A stretch of 64,000 bases of DNA from Alkalinema pantanalense (GCF_050753345.1 NZ_JBLZFX010000005.1:79158-143157), one strand, 5' to 3'; counted from the stretch's first letter, positions 42,802 through 51,967 are shown. Numbers and translations: made by a program. Notes: generated from the letters alone by a model not told the origin.

Positions 42802-42954
42802 AGCGGTAACCTGACGTAAGGTTAAGGGAACGGCGTACCAATACAACTCAAGTGGATGGGGAGATGCGTGGGGAGGGGGATCAATCAGAGATATTATTGC
42901 TTAGCCAATCCCCAAGCAGTGAAGAATTCACGGTAGAAATTCAGCCGTAAGGAA

Positions 42955-43257
42955 TTAGGCGTTCAGTTTAGCGTTTCGCCAAATCCACCAAGCCGCCGCC
43001 ATCATCGTAAAGTTACCGATCGCCGTCGTTGCGGCCTGTAGCGTCACCAACCAAGCCAACTCAGGTAAGTTATCAAAAAAGTGCCAGGTACAAGCACACA
43101 TTGCACTGATCAGAGCGGGTAACATTCCCCAGGATAAAGTTTTCCACGCAGGGTAGCCCATCACTTCGGCATATCGCCACACCAGCCAAATGGCAGCAAT
43201 CCATTCAATGACGCTAGAGACATGAATAATCCAAGTAGGAATGGACAAGGCGTTCAT
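42955..43257 (-). CDS. DUF2499 (Ycf49-like) membrane protein
   Basis: From ATG 43257 the product has 100 residues with three hydrophobic segments. Conserved text includes WIIHVSSVIEWIAAIWLVWRY, SWGMLPALISAMCACTWHFF and LQAATTAIGNFTMMAAAWWIW. This is the DUF2499 family, listed as Ycf49-like because some algal plastid genomes carry it. Function unknown; its constant neighbour DUF3593 lies 153 bp downstream. A TTG two codons earlier (43263) is an alternative start. It is divergent from csaB. Confidence 0.85.
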   Translation of the reverse strand: MNALSIPTWIIHVSSVIEWIAAIWLVWRYAEVMGYPAWKTLSWGMLPALISAMCACTWHFFDNLPELAWLVTLQAATTAIGNFTMMAAAWWIWRNAKLNA

Positions 43258-43340
43258 GGGCAATTACTTTGAAAGACGGGTACTGAAGTATAAGTTACGC
43301 TAATTCCTTCACCATCGCGATTTTTCATTCTGGCGCACCC

Positions 43341-44435
43341 GTGACTGACTCCAATTTACAATCAACAACTCCCTCCTCTGCCACCCCTGCCCGCGCTGTG
43401 CTCTGTGGATACTATGGCATGGGTAACGCCGGAGACGAAGCTCTGCTGGTGTCCCTGCTACAAATGCTGCCGGAACACATTACTCCCATAGTGCTATCTA
43501 AAGATCCGCACCAAACCTACGATCGTTACGGGGTCGAAGCCTACGATCGCTGGAAGCTAGGAGAAATCCTCAAAGCCTATCAGGGCGCTCGCTATTTCAT
43601 CTGGGGGGGCGGCAGTCTCATGCAGGACACCAGCAGTACCATCAGCCCCCTCTACTACGCCGGACTGATGAAACTGGCGCAACTAATGGGCCTGAAAACG
43701 ATCGCTTGGGCCCAGGGGATTGGCCCCCTCCACCAGTCCTACAACCGTTGGATGACCCGTCATGTGCTGAAACGGTGCACCGCCGTCAGTGTCAGAGATC
43801 GGGGTTCCGCAGGGTTGCTCTCCCGCTGGCAGATTCCCCACACCCTCGCGCCGGATCCAGTTTGGGCCATGACCCCCCGCCAGTCCCCCAGCTTCGATCG
43901 ACTGACTCAAGGGTTGCCGCGCCCTTGGGTCGCAGTCAATTTGCGCCAACATGCAACGCTGACTGAAGCCTGCCTAGAGACCCTCATTCAGGCATTGCAA
44001 CAGTTTCAAGAAAAAACTCGCGCCTCTTTCATCTTTTTGCCCTTTCAACACAGCCTCGATTGGGACTTGGCCCAACGGCTACAATCGCAGTTTCCCGGCA
44101 GTCCGATTGTTTTAATCGAGGATCCACAACAGGTTAAAGGGATTTTCCAGCAGGTGGATCTGACGATCGCCATGCGCCTCCATGCCGTCATTATGGCCGC
44201 AGCAGAGAATTGCCGCTGCTATGCCCTCAGCTACGATCCCAAAGTGTCGCAGGTTATGCAAGTCTTGCAACTACCGGGACAGGAGCTGACCAATTTTTCT
44301 TGCCAAGCTGAACTCTTAGTCCAGGGATGGCTGGAACTCTTGCAATCTAAGCACTGGACTGCTCAATCCCATCGTGCTGATCTGATTCAACAAGCGATCG
44401 CCCATCGTGAAATTTTGTGTCAAGTAATGCGCTAG
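43341..44435 (+). CDS. csaB: Polysaccharide pyruvyl transferase CsaB
   Basis: CsaB adds a pyruvyl ketal to cell-wall-linked polysaccharide, which anchors SLH-domain proteins. The 364-residue protein has the family start LCGYYGMGNAGDEALL, then IWGGGSLMQDTSS, WAQGIGPL, VSVRDRGS and the C-terminal AMRLHAVIMAA motif. The start is GTG at 43341. Cyanobacterial SLH proteins (porins and surface proteins) depend on such pyruvylation. It is monocistronic, divergent from the DUF2499/DUF3593 pair. Confidence 0.92.
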   Translation: MTDSNLQSTTPSSATPARAVLCGYYGMGNAGDEALLVSLLQMLPEHITPIVLSKDPHQTYDRYGVEAYDRWKLGEILKAYQGARYFIWGGGSLMQDTSSTISPLYYAGLMKLAQLMGLKTIAWAQGIGPLHQSYNRWMTRHVLKRCTAVSVRDRGSAGLLSRWQIPHTLAPDPVWAMTPRQSPSFDRLTQGLPRPWVAVNLRQHATLTEACLETLIQALQQFQEKTRASFIFLPFQHSLDWDLAQRLQSQFPGSPIVLIEDPQQVKGIFQQVDLTIAMRLHAVIMAAAENCRCYALSYDPKVSQVMQVLQLPGQELTNFSCQAELLVQGWLELLQSKHWTAQSHRADLIQQAIAHREILCQVMR

Positions 44436-44917
44436 TTTGCAACAATCTAAAAATTTTTTGAGGAGTTTGTCGCTTTTTTGAATTATCTGGGTACTTTATC
44501 CTCTACCCGTTATAGGTCATGGTTTGGGCATCTGCTCTCGGCAATCCCCAGGATTGCTTGCAAGATTCCTTGGAACTTTGATCAATAGTCGAAAATAGCG
44601 TTTTCCTGATCTATATTTTTCATTTGATCTCCGTGAAATCCTCAGGCGATCGAAGTGATTAATGAGATCATGGTAATCCGCAAGATCAAGCACAGCGTTC
44701 CAGCAGAATTGGGTTATCCTACTTACTGTCATCCCTTTAGCAGAAATATGGCCGGGTCTATCCGATAAAGGGACGGCATCGGTATATAACCACCACCAAG
44801 AGTTTCAAGGGAATTTTCCATGGCCCTTTCTTGATCCGCTGGATACGTCTTCGGTCTAGAAATCCGAATACTTTACGGACACTTTGAGGAGCCCCTATCA
44901 TTCAGGATGAGTTAACA
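44436..44917. other. Intergenic region without a recognisable gene
   Basis: A 71-codon minus frame (44517-44732) has no domain, signal or ribosome binding site. No RNA gene or repeat seen. The 3' part probably holds the promoter of the coiled-coil protein gene. Confidence 0.4.
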
Positions 44918-46630
44918 ATGAGTGAAGCCGCAGTTCCTAACCCCAATCCTAACCAGCCTGAAACCACTCAGATTCAGCCGACTCAACTTCGATCGACTGA
45001 CTTGTCTGCTCTTTCAGCCCCATCAGATGCGACTAATGCCTCCCTAGAAGATTCAGACTTAGCTGCGTCAGATCTCTACAATGAGCCGATTTCCGGCACG
45101 GATGACGGGTGGACAACAGTCACTTTTCCCCAAGCGACTAGCATTGATACTTTGCTTGGGGCGGCGGCAGCAGAATCAGTCACACTCAATGGAATGGTGA
45201 ATCTCGGGGCAGGAATGGAACCGACTGAGCTAGGGGCACGCTCCAGTAGCCATGAAGCTTCGTTCAAGGAACTACAGCAACATAACCAAGAATTGCGGGT
45301 GCAAGTCACTCAACTGGAAACAGCTCTGTCTCTGTCTCAATCAGCCCTGCGGGAAGAAATGGAGCGATGGGAAACCTTGGCTTTGGCCCAACCCCAAACT
45401 GCCACCGATCAAGTTGAACTGATCCAGCAGCATAATCAAGAATTGAGCAAAGCACAGGGACGAATTCGAGATTTATTCCAAGAGTTGGAACGTTCCCATC
45501 AAACTGCCCAAAAGCAGCAAATATTGGTGGAGACCCTGACTGAACAACTCCAAACCAGCCATGAACAAATTGCTCAGTTAGAGCGGGAATGTGCCCTTGC
45601 CCAACAGCGCTACACCGAGCAAGTGCAAGCATTCCACCAGATGGAAATTACCTGCCGAGATTTACGATCGCGCCTGCATCGCCAACAGCGTTATACGTTG
45701 CAATTTAAAGCAGCCTTAGAAAAATGCCTGGATGTGCCCACAAGTTATGTGAATAGCCCCATTGCTGATGCATTGGAAGAACAGCCATCCCTAGCAGGAG
45801 ATCTCGATCTCCACCAGAACCAGTCGGCTAAGCTCGGGATCCCGCGCTCTCAACCGGTTCAGCCTTGGTCAGCCTCCTATGAAGAGGAAGAAAAGGTTGA
45901 TCCGACGCTTCAGGTTTGGATGAATGCCTTTCTGGCAGGACAAGCTGGGGAAGTTGAAGGATCCATGAATCTGATCAACCCGTCCAACCCGTCCTCTGAG
46001 GAGATCGAGGATGAGACGCCTCTCGGTTTGAGTCAATATTTACCGGACAACGCTTTATTTGAGCAAATGCCGCCGATCGCCTTAGATGGGTTAGGGGTAT
46101 CTGGGGACGAGCCCCCTAACCTCAGTTATACGATTCAGCGGCAGGTATCTTCTGAATTAGATCATGCAATAGGCCAAGGAGAGGAGGATAGACTCAGCAC
46201 CCCCTTCAGGGTTGCAGCCATGGAGGGTAACACCCCCAACCCCCTGGAATCAGATCTTGAATTGGATCATGGGATTGTTTCAGAGCAAGCAAAAGTTTCC
46301 ATCCTGCAAGAACCCAGCCCGACTGAAGTTTTCTCCACAGCGAGTAACGAGGATATGGCCTCGATCTCAGGCCATACAGAAAGCAATGGCCTGGTTGCTC
46401 ACTCCCTGGCTTCTACTCCAGCAGTATCCCCGATCGCTGAAGATGCTGCGGATGGCTGGGCAGAGGATCTCCGTCAGCCAGACAAGCAACTTGAGCTAGA
46501 CGAGCAACTTGAGCCAGATGTGTTTAATGAAATGTCGGAAATTGCGCCTGTTCTCTATCCCACGCGATCGATGAAAAGGCGAGATTCTCTGGCAGCAGTA
46601 GAGTTACCTAGCTTTCCAAGACCTAGCTGA
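44918..46630 (+). CDS. Acidic coiled-coil protein, cyanobacterial hypothetical
   Basis: The 570-residue protein has three parts: a disordered Asn/Pro/Gln/Thr-rich N-terminus (1-110), a coiled coil (about 112-250, many heptads such as QHNQELRVQVTQLETALSLS), and a long acidic, disordered C-terminus (about 290-570). The end of the coil, SRLHRQQRYTLQFKAALEKC, is a segment I recall as conserved among cyanobacterial proteins of unknown role. No membrane segment or enzyme motif. It may be a scaffold or cell-division-linked protein. It converges on the subtilase gene. Confidence 0.65.
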   Translation: MSEAAVPNPNPNQPETTQIQPTQLRSTDLSALSAPSDATNASLEDSDLAASDLYNEPISGTDDGWTTVTFPQATSIDTLLGAAAAESVTLNGMVNLGAGMEPTELGARSSSHEASFKELQQHNQELRVQVTQLETALSLSQSALREEMERWETLALAQPQTATDQVELIQQHNQELSKAQGRIRDLFQELERSHQTAQKQQILVETLTEQLQTSHEQIAQLERECALAQQRYTEQVQAFHQMEITCRDLRSRLHRQQRYTLQFKAALEKCLDVPTSYVNSPIADALEEQPSLAGDLDLHQNQSAKLGIPRSQPVQPWSASYEEEEKVDPTLQVWMNAFLAGQAGEVEGSMNLINPSNPSSEEIEDETPLGLSQYLPDNALFEQMPPIALDGLGVSGDEPPNLSYTIQRQVSSELDHAIGQGEEDRLSTPFRVAAMEGNTPNPLESDLELDHGIVSEQAKVSILQEPSPTEVFSTASNEDMASISGHTESNGLVAHSLASTPAVSPIAEDAADGWAEDLRQPDKQLELDEQLEPDVFNEMSEIAPVLYPTRSMKRRDSLAAVELPSFPRPS

Positions 46631-46669
46631 AGGGCGGATGATCAGGCCGCCAAGGCATATGCTCGTAGC

Positions 46670-48430
46670 CTATTTAGCCGACGCAATCCACCAAGCCAAG
46701 GCATAGGATTGGGTAAGTGCATTAATCGGCTGACGGAAATAGACCCGAATTTTGTAGCGGCCAGTGGTGGGGACGGCTTGGAAGATATGTTCTGTGCTAT
46801 CCACTTGGCTGATGGAAGCCGCTGTACTTTTGCGAATATCCGTTTCCTCGACGGGCATTAAGTACAGATCAAGATTATTTAGTCCCCGATCGTGGAAGCC
46901 TTCACCGAGATCATACTGGCCATTGCGGTTGCGATCGATCAACTCCACTTGGCGATTCCAAGTGAGGGTAATGGACACGTATTGGCCCGCTGGAATGGGT
47001 TGGGTTAAAATATAATCCTGATAAGGTCGATCGATTGAGCCTGAGTTGCGTTGTTCGTTAGGACGCTGAACTTCGTGATAATCCCAGCCGATCGGGGGCA
47101 CGGTGTCCTGAGGCTGCCATTGACCGGCACTGAACTGTTGATAGGCCCGATAGGCATTTAACTGACCAGTTCCCATCTGAAAGTTAAGGGGAATTTTGGG
47201 AGATTGCGCTGCATCACTCTCCAGCCAAGTTTGATTATTCTTTTGCAAAATTGTGCGGGTCATGCCTAATCGCCGACCATCGGTATCCTGTAATTTGTCG
47301 GCGGAATTCATTAAGACCGCTTTCATCACTTCATGGCGACGGGCATCGATCGTCCAAGGTAGACGGCAGCCCTGGCCTCGTTGACAAGACTTCCGCAATT
47401 GCCGATCGCCATATTCCTGTAGCAGCGCCACGGTACCTGTGACGTGGGGGGTTGCAAAGCTAGTTCCACTGGTCGTCACCACTTGCCCATCCAGTCGCCT
47501 GACATTGACACGATACCCTGGAGCCGCTAAGGCAATCGATCGCCGATTATTCAGGTTAGACTCCAGCCCTTCATTGCGCTTCAAGACAGAAGGACTGCTA
47601 TCACCAATGTTGGAAAAGTCAATCTTGGCATAGCGATTTTGTACCCGCTGGGTAAAGGCGATCGTCATCCCATTGTAGTTATCCGTCGGAATGGGAATCC
47701 CGCCTTTGCCTTGGTTTCCCGCTACCACATACAGCACATCATGGACTCGGGCAGACCAATCCAAACATTGAGTTAACAGAGCATTCCCATCCAAAACGGC
47801 TTTGGGGCGTGGATCCTGCCTTAGGGATTCCCCAAAACTAATATTGATTGCCCGAACATCTCCCCCATTTTGCAGGGCGATCGTTTGAGCCGCGAGACAA
47901 TCTTCCTGCTGAGCCCCTCGGTTCATGGCTCCAGCGCCTGCCACGTAGAGGCGAGCATTCGGTGCAACACCCCGGATGGCTTTACTGTCACTCACCAATA
48001 AACTGGCAACTTGGGTGGCATGAGGATCCACACTGATATTTCGTCCCGGTTTACGATCGCGAAAAAAGGCATCGGCTACAGGGACATGGAAAAATGCTGA
48101 CTCTGGCTGAATTCGCCGACTGCGATCCTTAGCTTTATCCAGGCCAAACTTGGGCGGACGACCCACTTCAACTTGACCAATGGCAATTTTGCGGCCTGTG
48201 AGCTTGTAAGGGGGGTTTTGTAACCGGAGTGCGTCTATGCCTTCCTCGGCGATCGAGGACTCTTCGATCGGCACAGGTTGGTTAAACCCCATCACACTCC
48301 AAGAGAGCAGGGCCCAACTAATCAGGACTAACTTTGGGGAAGTAAAGGGTATTTTCAGCAGCATAAACTGACGTAAATCAAGGTTTGCTGAACCCGATTT
48401 CCGCGATTCCGGTCTAAATTGGCGTGCCAT
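46670..48430 (-). CDS. Subtilisin-like (S8) peptidase with a replaced catalytic Asp
   Basis: The 586-residue protein has a membrane or signal segment (about 33-50, LVLISWALLSWSVMGFNQP), an S8 fold and a C-terminal beta domain (about 450-580, LTWNRQVELIDRNRNGQYDLGEGF, a possible Ca-binding loop). His137 (VDPHATQVASLL), the oxyanion Asn239 (VVAGNQGKGG) and Ser324 (SGTSFATPHVTG) are present. The expected V-x-D-T/S-G motif instead reads IAIGQVEVG, giving Gln86 or Glu88 in place of Asp. It may use Glu as a substitute or be a binding protein. It is divergent from rpe and converges on the coiled-coil protein. Confidence 0.8.
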   Translation of the reverse strand: MARQFRPESRKSGSANLDLRQFMLLKIPFTSPKLVLISWALLSWSVMGFNQPVPIEESSIAEEGIDALRLQNPPYKLTGRKIAIGQVEVGRPPKFGLDKAKDRSRRIQPESAFFHVPVADAFFRDRKPGRNISVDPHATQVASLLVSDSKAIRGVAPNARLYVAGAGAMNRGAQQEDCLAAQTIALQNGGDVRAINISFGESLRQDPRPKAVLDGNALLTQCLDWSARVHDVLYVVAGNQGKGGIPIPTDNYNGMTIAFTQRVQNRYAKIDFSNIGDSSPSVLKRNEGLESNLNNRRSIALAAPGYRVNVRRLDGQVVTTSGTSFATPHVTGTVALLQEYGDRQLRKSCQRGQGCRLPWTIDARRHEVMKAVLMNSADKLQDTDGRRLGMTRTILQKNNQTWLESDAAQSPKIPLNFQMGTGQLNAYRAYQQFSAGQWQPQDTVPPIGWDYHEVQRPNEQRNSGSIDRPYQDYILTQPIPAGQYVSITLTWNRQVELIDRNRNGQYDLGEGFHDRGLNNLDLYLMPVEETDIRKSTAASISQVDSTEHIFQAVPTTGRYKIRVYFRQPINALTQSYALAWWIASAK

Positions 48431-48618
48431 GTCCTACTTCCGATTTTCAAATCCCCACTATCTACACCCTACACCCTGAATTGCACTCTGGCTGTGCAAT
48501 CTCACCTTCCTACAAAATTTGTCGATTTACTCATCAAAATTCTGAAAGGGAAGATTCACATTTTGTTAAACTAGTCACACATTTGTTGTCTACTCGTCGT
48601 CAACGACCCACTGCCACC

Positions 48619-49317
48619 ATGACTTCAAACAAGCCGATCGTAATCTCGCCGTCTATTTTGTCCGCTGATTTCAGTCGTTTAGGAGAGGAAATCCGTGCGG
48701 TAGATGCCGCTGGAGCGGATTGGATCCATGTTGATGTAATGGATGGTCGGTTTGTTCCCAACATTACGATCGGTCCACTGATTGTAGATGCAGTTCGTCC
48801 CCACACCCAAAAGCCATTGGATGTGCATTTGATGATTGTGGAACCCGAGCGCTACGTGGCAGATTTTGCAAAAGCAGGGGCCGATATCATCTCCGTCCAT
48901 GCTGAGCAAAGTGCCACAATTCACTTGCATCGCACCTTGGGCCTGATTAAGGATCTGGGTAAGCAGGCAGGGGTCGTGCTGAATCCGGGAACTTCCTTGG
49001 AGTCGATCGAGTACGTGCTGGAACTGTGCGACTTAATCTTGATCATGAGCGTTAACCCTGGGTTTGGTGGCCAGAGCTTCATTCCGTCGGTGGTTCCCAA
49101 GATTCAGCAATTGCGTCGGATGTGCGATGAGCGTGGTTTGGATCCTTGGATCGAAGTGGATGGCGGTTTGAAGGGGAACAACACTTGGCAAGTTCTGGAA
49201 GCAGGGGCTAATGCGATCGTGGCTGGGTCTGCGGTGTTCAATGCACCGGACTATGCCGCTGCGATCGATGGCATCCGCAACAGCAAGCGTCCTGAGAAAG
49301 AATTGGCAGCAGTCTAA
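48619..49317 (+). CDS. rpe: Ribulose-phosphate 3-epimerase
   Basis: The enzyme interconverts ribulose-5-phosphate and xylulose-5-phosphate in the Calvin and pentose phosphate cycles. From ATG 48619 the protein has 232 residues, the usual family length, with ISPSILSADFSRL, WIHVDVMDGRFVPNIT, VHLMIVEP, SVNPGFGGQSF and WIEVDGGL, all metal and phosphate ligands present. A frame reaching back to 48424 would prefix 65 residues without family support. A strong terminator follows at 49447. Confidence 0.96.
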   Translation: MTSNKPIVISPSILSADFSRLGEEIRAVDAAGADWIHVDVMDGRFVPNITIGPLIVDAVRPHTQKPLDVHLMIVEPERYVADFAKAGADIISVHAEQSATIHLHRTLGLIKDLGKQAGVVLNPGTSLESIEYVLELCDLILIMSVNPGFGGQSFIPSVVPKIQQLRRMCDERGLDPWIEVDGGLKGNNTWQVLEAGANAIVAGSAVFNAPDYAAAIDGIRNSKRPEKELAAV

Positions 49318-49446
49318 GGCAATTCCAGCGGGACGAGGCAATCTACTGATCAATTGACTGGCAATCGGCTCGCTAGCAAATTGAAGCCAGATGCCGTTTC
49401 CGGGAAACCTAACTCGCTACGAAAGTTCAAGAACTCAAAATTGAGG

Positions 49447-49478
49447 AAGAGTGGGTACGTTCGTTACCCGCTCTTTTT
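49447..49478 (+). terminator. rpe terminator
   Basis: AAGAGTGGGTA (49447-49457) pairs with TACCCGCTCTT (49465-49475), one G-U pair, 7-nt loop, followed by a T-run. It lies about 130 bp after the rpe stop. Confidence 0.8.
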
Positions 49479-49549
49479 GTTTGCGGCAGGCAGATTTTGT
49501 TTGCGAGTAGCAGATTTGGTTTGCGGTGGTCAAAACTACCCAGACTCAT

Positions 49550-49591
49550 TTGTCTAGAACAACTTGTCTAGAACAGCTTGTCTGGAACGAG
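49550..49591. repeat. Three 14-bp tandem repeats
   Basis: TTGTCTAGAACAAC, TTGTCTAGAACAGC and TTGTCTGGAACGAG follow one another. They lie between the rpe terminator and the decayed cadD-like copy, so the stretch has been open to repeat formation. Confidence 0.8.
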
Positions 49592-49676
49592 TTATCTCAA
49601 GCGGTCCCTCAGTTTTTTGTCCATGGCTGGGCTGCTCCTCTGTTTGTGCAGCATCTCGATCGCTAGCAGAATGTAC

Positions 49677-49772
49677 TTAACTGAATACAATCGTTAACAG
49701 AATCAGATCATCAAGGTTAGTGGCAATGAAGGCAGCAACACCCGTTTTCATTGCTTGCAATATCCAACACAT
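49677..49772 (-). pseudogene. Decayed 5' fragment of a second cadD-like gene
   Basis: Reading the minus strand from ATG 49772 gives a 31-residue peptide beginning MCWILQAMKTGVAAFIATNL and ending in the stop TAA. It matches the first 31 residues of the intact transporter at 59726-60415 (MHWILQAISTGTTAFVATNL), with the stop where that gene has Gln. A tandem duplication of the start region (a second ATG about 24 bp upstream) also disturbs it. Weak DNA similarity continues a little beyond the stop, then ends. It is a relic, not a functional gene. Confidence 0.8.
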
Positions 49773-49799
49773 GAATTATTTGCAATAACCAATGCATTA

Positions 49800-50250
49800 C
49801 TAAAGTGAATCTACTAAAACAGAAGAAACCATTCGATCGAACAATCCAGATTCAGTATTCTCCGAATGGTTCATGACTCAATCGTAATTTACTGGATCAT
49901 TGACAGCTACATCATTAATCGACTGATTGATACTGTGGTAACAATGCTACTATTTCCACCTGATTGAGCAAGTTGGCAATTGCAGGGATGAATACAATGG
50001 TTCCTAAATCTAGCCCTGGCAGTGATTGCGATCTGTTGCAAGTTGTCATGGGGTAATTCTCCATATCCATTGACAGCGCAAGACAAAAGCATTTGTTTCC
50101 GATCCTGCGATCGCAATTGCTCCGGAGCCATTCTTTCTGAGACTGTCAGGAAATACTTATTTTTATGAGTCAATGGCTGGATTGCCTGGGTTGAGTTGCC
50201 GATAGTTGCCGAACTCTTGCACTGGAACCAACTACTCCCCACCTCCAAGC
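49800..50250 (-). pseudogene. Decayed copy of the hypothetical gene that precedes cadD
   Basis: The minus strand contains, ahead of the decayed cadD start, remains of the 3' end of the 360-residue hypothetical gene found intact at 60418-61500. The tail reads ESGLFDRMVSSVLVDSL against DSELLDRSISSATADSF, preceded by HSINQSINDVAVNDPVNYD, a stop, and VMNHSENTE, which align with that protein's HLMNQST to KVDSELL region. At least one stop and one frameshift interrupt it. The stop TAG (49800-49802) precedes the cadD relic start by the same type of tiny gap as in the intact pair. The upstream limit near 50250 is approximate. Confidence 0.65.
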
Positions 50251-50290
50251 GAATACAGAAGCAGCCAACTGCACATAGAACCTTAGCTTT

Positions 50291-50304
50291 GTAACCGTAG
50301 ATAC
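50291..50304 (+). promoter_or_regulatory. NtcA-type box before the GAF-LuxR gene
   Basis: GTAACCGTAGATAC fits GTA-N8-TAC and the wider TGTA-N8-TACA. No good TAN3T -10 box follows at 22 nt (the region reads CTCAATAGAGAC), so activation is less certain than for the two boxes in the Nit1C genes. It favours the start at 50364 over 50313. Confidence 0.45.
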
Positions 50305-50363
50305 ACAGCCAAATGCAGAACTACGCCTCAATAGAGACATGGTTCTGCCGCCCCACACCAACA

Positions 50364-51755
50364 ATGCCCACCTCGTCAGATAGCCTGCTTAACCCAGCAC
50401 ACCTGCTATTTGACTTGCAGCAAGCCACTGAAATTGCCCAGTCATTTGCGGGATGCCTAGAGCCAGAATTACTGGCGCGATCGCTGACTGATGGATTAGT
50501 CGAGCGATTTAATTGCGCCTTTGCCCGCATCTGGTTATTAGAATCCAATCAAACCTTCTTGCGGCTGGTCGCCTCATCGGGCATGTACACCCACACCAAC
50601 GGCTTTTTTGGCCGCGTGCCCATGGGGGCTTATAAAGTCGGCAAAATTGCCCAAAACCGCGTCTCCTTTTTGAGTAACAACCTGCCAGAAGAACCCTGGG
50701 TGGGCAATCGGGAATGGGCGATCGCCCACCAAATTCGGGGCTTTGCTGGCTATCCCCTCGAGATTGGCCAGCGCGTTATTGGCGTACTGGCTCTGTTCAG
50801 CCACCATCCCCTCGAACCAGAATTTCTAGAAGTGTTGCCCACCCTCAGCACCGTCGCCACCGTCGCCCTTAGCACCGCCATTCAATACCAAACAGAAAAG
50901 CACAACTGGCAACTGGCCGTGGGGCATAGCAGCAGTGAGATTTCCCTCTCCGACCAAATCGCCAAAATTCTCAGTGGGTCGCGGCTGACCATGCTGGGGA
51001 CAGAACGCACCCTCGACCTCTCGACCCATTATCTTTTGCTCAAACTGGCGGAAACCCTCAATCAGACCGCTGCCTACACCCGACTACTGTATGACGACCA
51101 AGATGTATCCCTAGAGATTACCGTTTCTAACCCATCGCCAGCCGCCACCGCCCCAATTGATGGCGATCTTGCCGAAATTCAACTCCTCTCGTCCAGCTTG
51201 GGGGGACAACTCACCACACAATCCCTCTCCAACCAACGGGCACTGCAAATTCAACTCACCCTTCCCTACCGCCAACAACCATCCAATCTGCAACTAGAAA
51301 TTGCCTGTACCGCATCCGTCCTGCAACTGGCCTGCACCCAACTTGCCAAAGCAGCCGGATTAACCCCATGCCGCGATCGCCATGCCCCCGTCCTAACCGA
51401 TCAGCCGAGTACTATTGCAGGCGATCGCAAAATTATCTGGATCGCTACCACCCCATCCTGTTCAGCCAAAATCCAGGCCAAAGTTGACCTATCGATTTCG
51501 CCGGAGCAATTGCGGCAGGTCGTAGAGGTGGTGGCGCAGGGGCAAACCTGGGGTATTCGCACCAATGAACTGACGGAACGGGAACTGGAAATCCTCACGT
51601 TATTAACCCAGGGACACCGCGATCGCGACATTGCTGAACACCTATTCATCAGCGAAAGCACTGTCAAATTTCATCTCAACAACGTCCTAGCTAAGCTTCA
51701 GGTTCGCACCCGCTATCAGGCGATTTATCAGGCCATTCAACAGGGATGGATTTAG
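50364..51755 (+). CDS. GAF-domain LuxR-type transcription regulator
   Basis: The protein (463 residues from ATG 50364; ATG 50313 would add 17) has an N-terminal GAF domain (about 20-180: LVERFNCAFARIWLLESNQT, VASSGMYTHTNG, FAGYPLEIGQRVIGVLALFS), a middle region resembling a degenerate kinase ATPase fold (about 205-360) and a C-terminal LuxR helix-turn-helix (about 400-463: LTERELEILTLLTQGHRDRD, SESTVKFHLNNVLAKL). No receiver is present, so the signal is probably a ligand or redox change sensed by GAF. It lies directly upstream of the Nit1C genes on the same strand, so it may be their local regulator; that is inference from position. An NtcA-type box lies just before it. Confidence 0.75.
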   Translation: MPTSSDSLLNPAHLLFDLQQATEIAQSFAGCLEPELLARSLTDGLVERFNCAFARIWLLESNQTFLRLVASSGMYTHTNGFFGRVPMGAYKVGKIAQNRVSFLSNNLPEEPWVGNREWAIAHQIRGFAGYPLEIGQRVIGVLALFSHHPLEPEFLEVLPTLSTVATVALSTAIQYQTEKHNWQLAVGHSSSEISLSDQIAKILSGSRLTMLGTERTLDLSTHYLLLKLAETLNQTAAYTRLLYDDQDVSLEITVSNPSPAATAPIDGDLAEIQLLSSSLGGQLTTQSLSNQRALQIQLTLPYRQQPSNLQLEIACTASVLQLACTQLAKAAGLTPCRDRHAPVLTDQPSTIAGDRKIIWIATTPSCSAKIQAKVDLSISPEQLRQVVEVVAQGQTWGIRTNELTERELEILTLLTQGHRDRDIAEHLFISESTVKFHLNNVLAKLQVRTRYQAIYQAIQQGWI

Positions 51756-51791
51756 TCGCCACCTACCCATATCGCTAGACTTGGAACTTCC

Positions 51792-51833
51792 GTATCTACA
51801 GATACAAAGGCGCGTAAATCGTAACTTTAGGCT
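51792..51833 (+). promoter_or_regulatory. NtcA-activated promoter of the Nit1C flavoprotein gene
   Basis: GTATCTACAGATAC (51792-51805) is a perfect GTA-N8-TAC site and a full palindrome. After exactly 22 nt comes TAGGCT (51828-51833), fitting the TAN3T -10 box. This is the canonical class II NtcA promoter layout. Transcription would start near 51840, giving a leader of about 157 nt that includes a REP-like hairpin. Confidence 0.75.
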
Positions 51834-51859
51834 GGCCGTAATCCACAACTTAACGCGAT

Positions 51860-51967
51860 GTGCATTGCCCTCAGCCCTCAGCCCTTTCTCCCTGCTTGGG
51901 AGAAGGGGAGCTGGATTGCAGTCCCTCGCCCTTTTTGGGAGAGGGATTTAGGGTGAGGGCAATGCAC
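51860..51967. repeat. REP-like palindromic element, copy C, in the Nit1C leader
   Basis: GTGCATTGCCCTCA (51860-51873) and TGAGGGCAATGCAC (51954-51967) are perfect inverted repeats. The interior carries the same GGGAGAAGGGGAGCTGG / CCCTCGCCCTTTTTGGGAGAGGG type hairpins as copy B. An 11-bp direct repeat, TAATCCACAAC, lies on both sides (51839-51849 and 51969-51979), which looks like a target-site duplication. Confidence 0.8.

Noticed and set aside
44517..44732. 71-codon minus-strand frame
   Set aside because: No domain, no signal, no start context; treated as chance.
48424..48618. N-terminal extension of rpe
   Set aside because: The added 65 residues have no family similarity and cover the divergent promoter region; ATG 48619 gives the usual length.
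49354..49557. 67-codon plus-strand frame after rpe
   Set aside because: It runs through the rpe terminator and short repeats, so it is not a gene.
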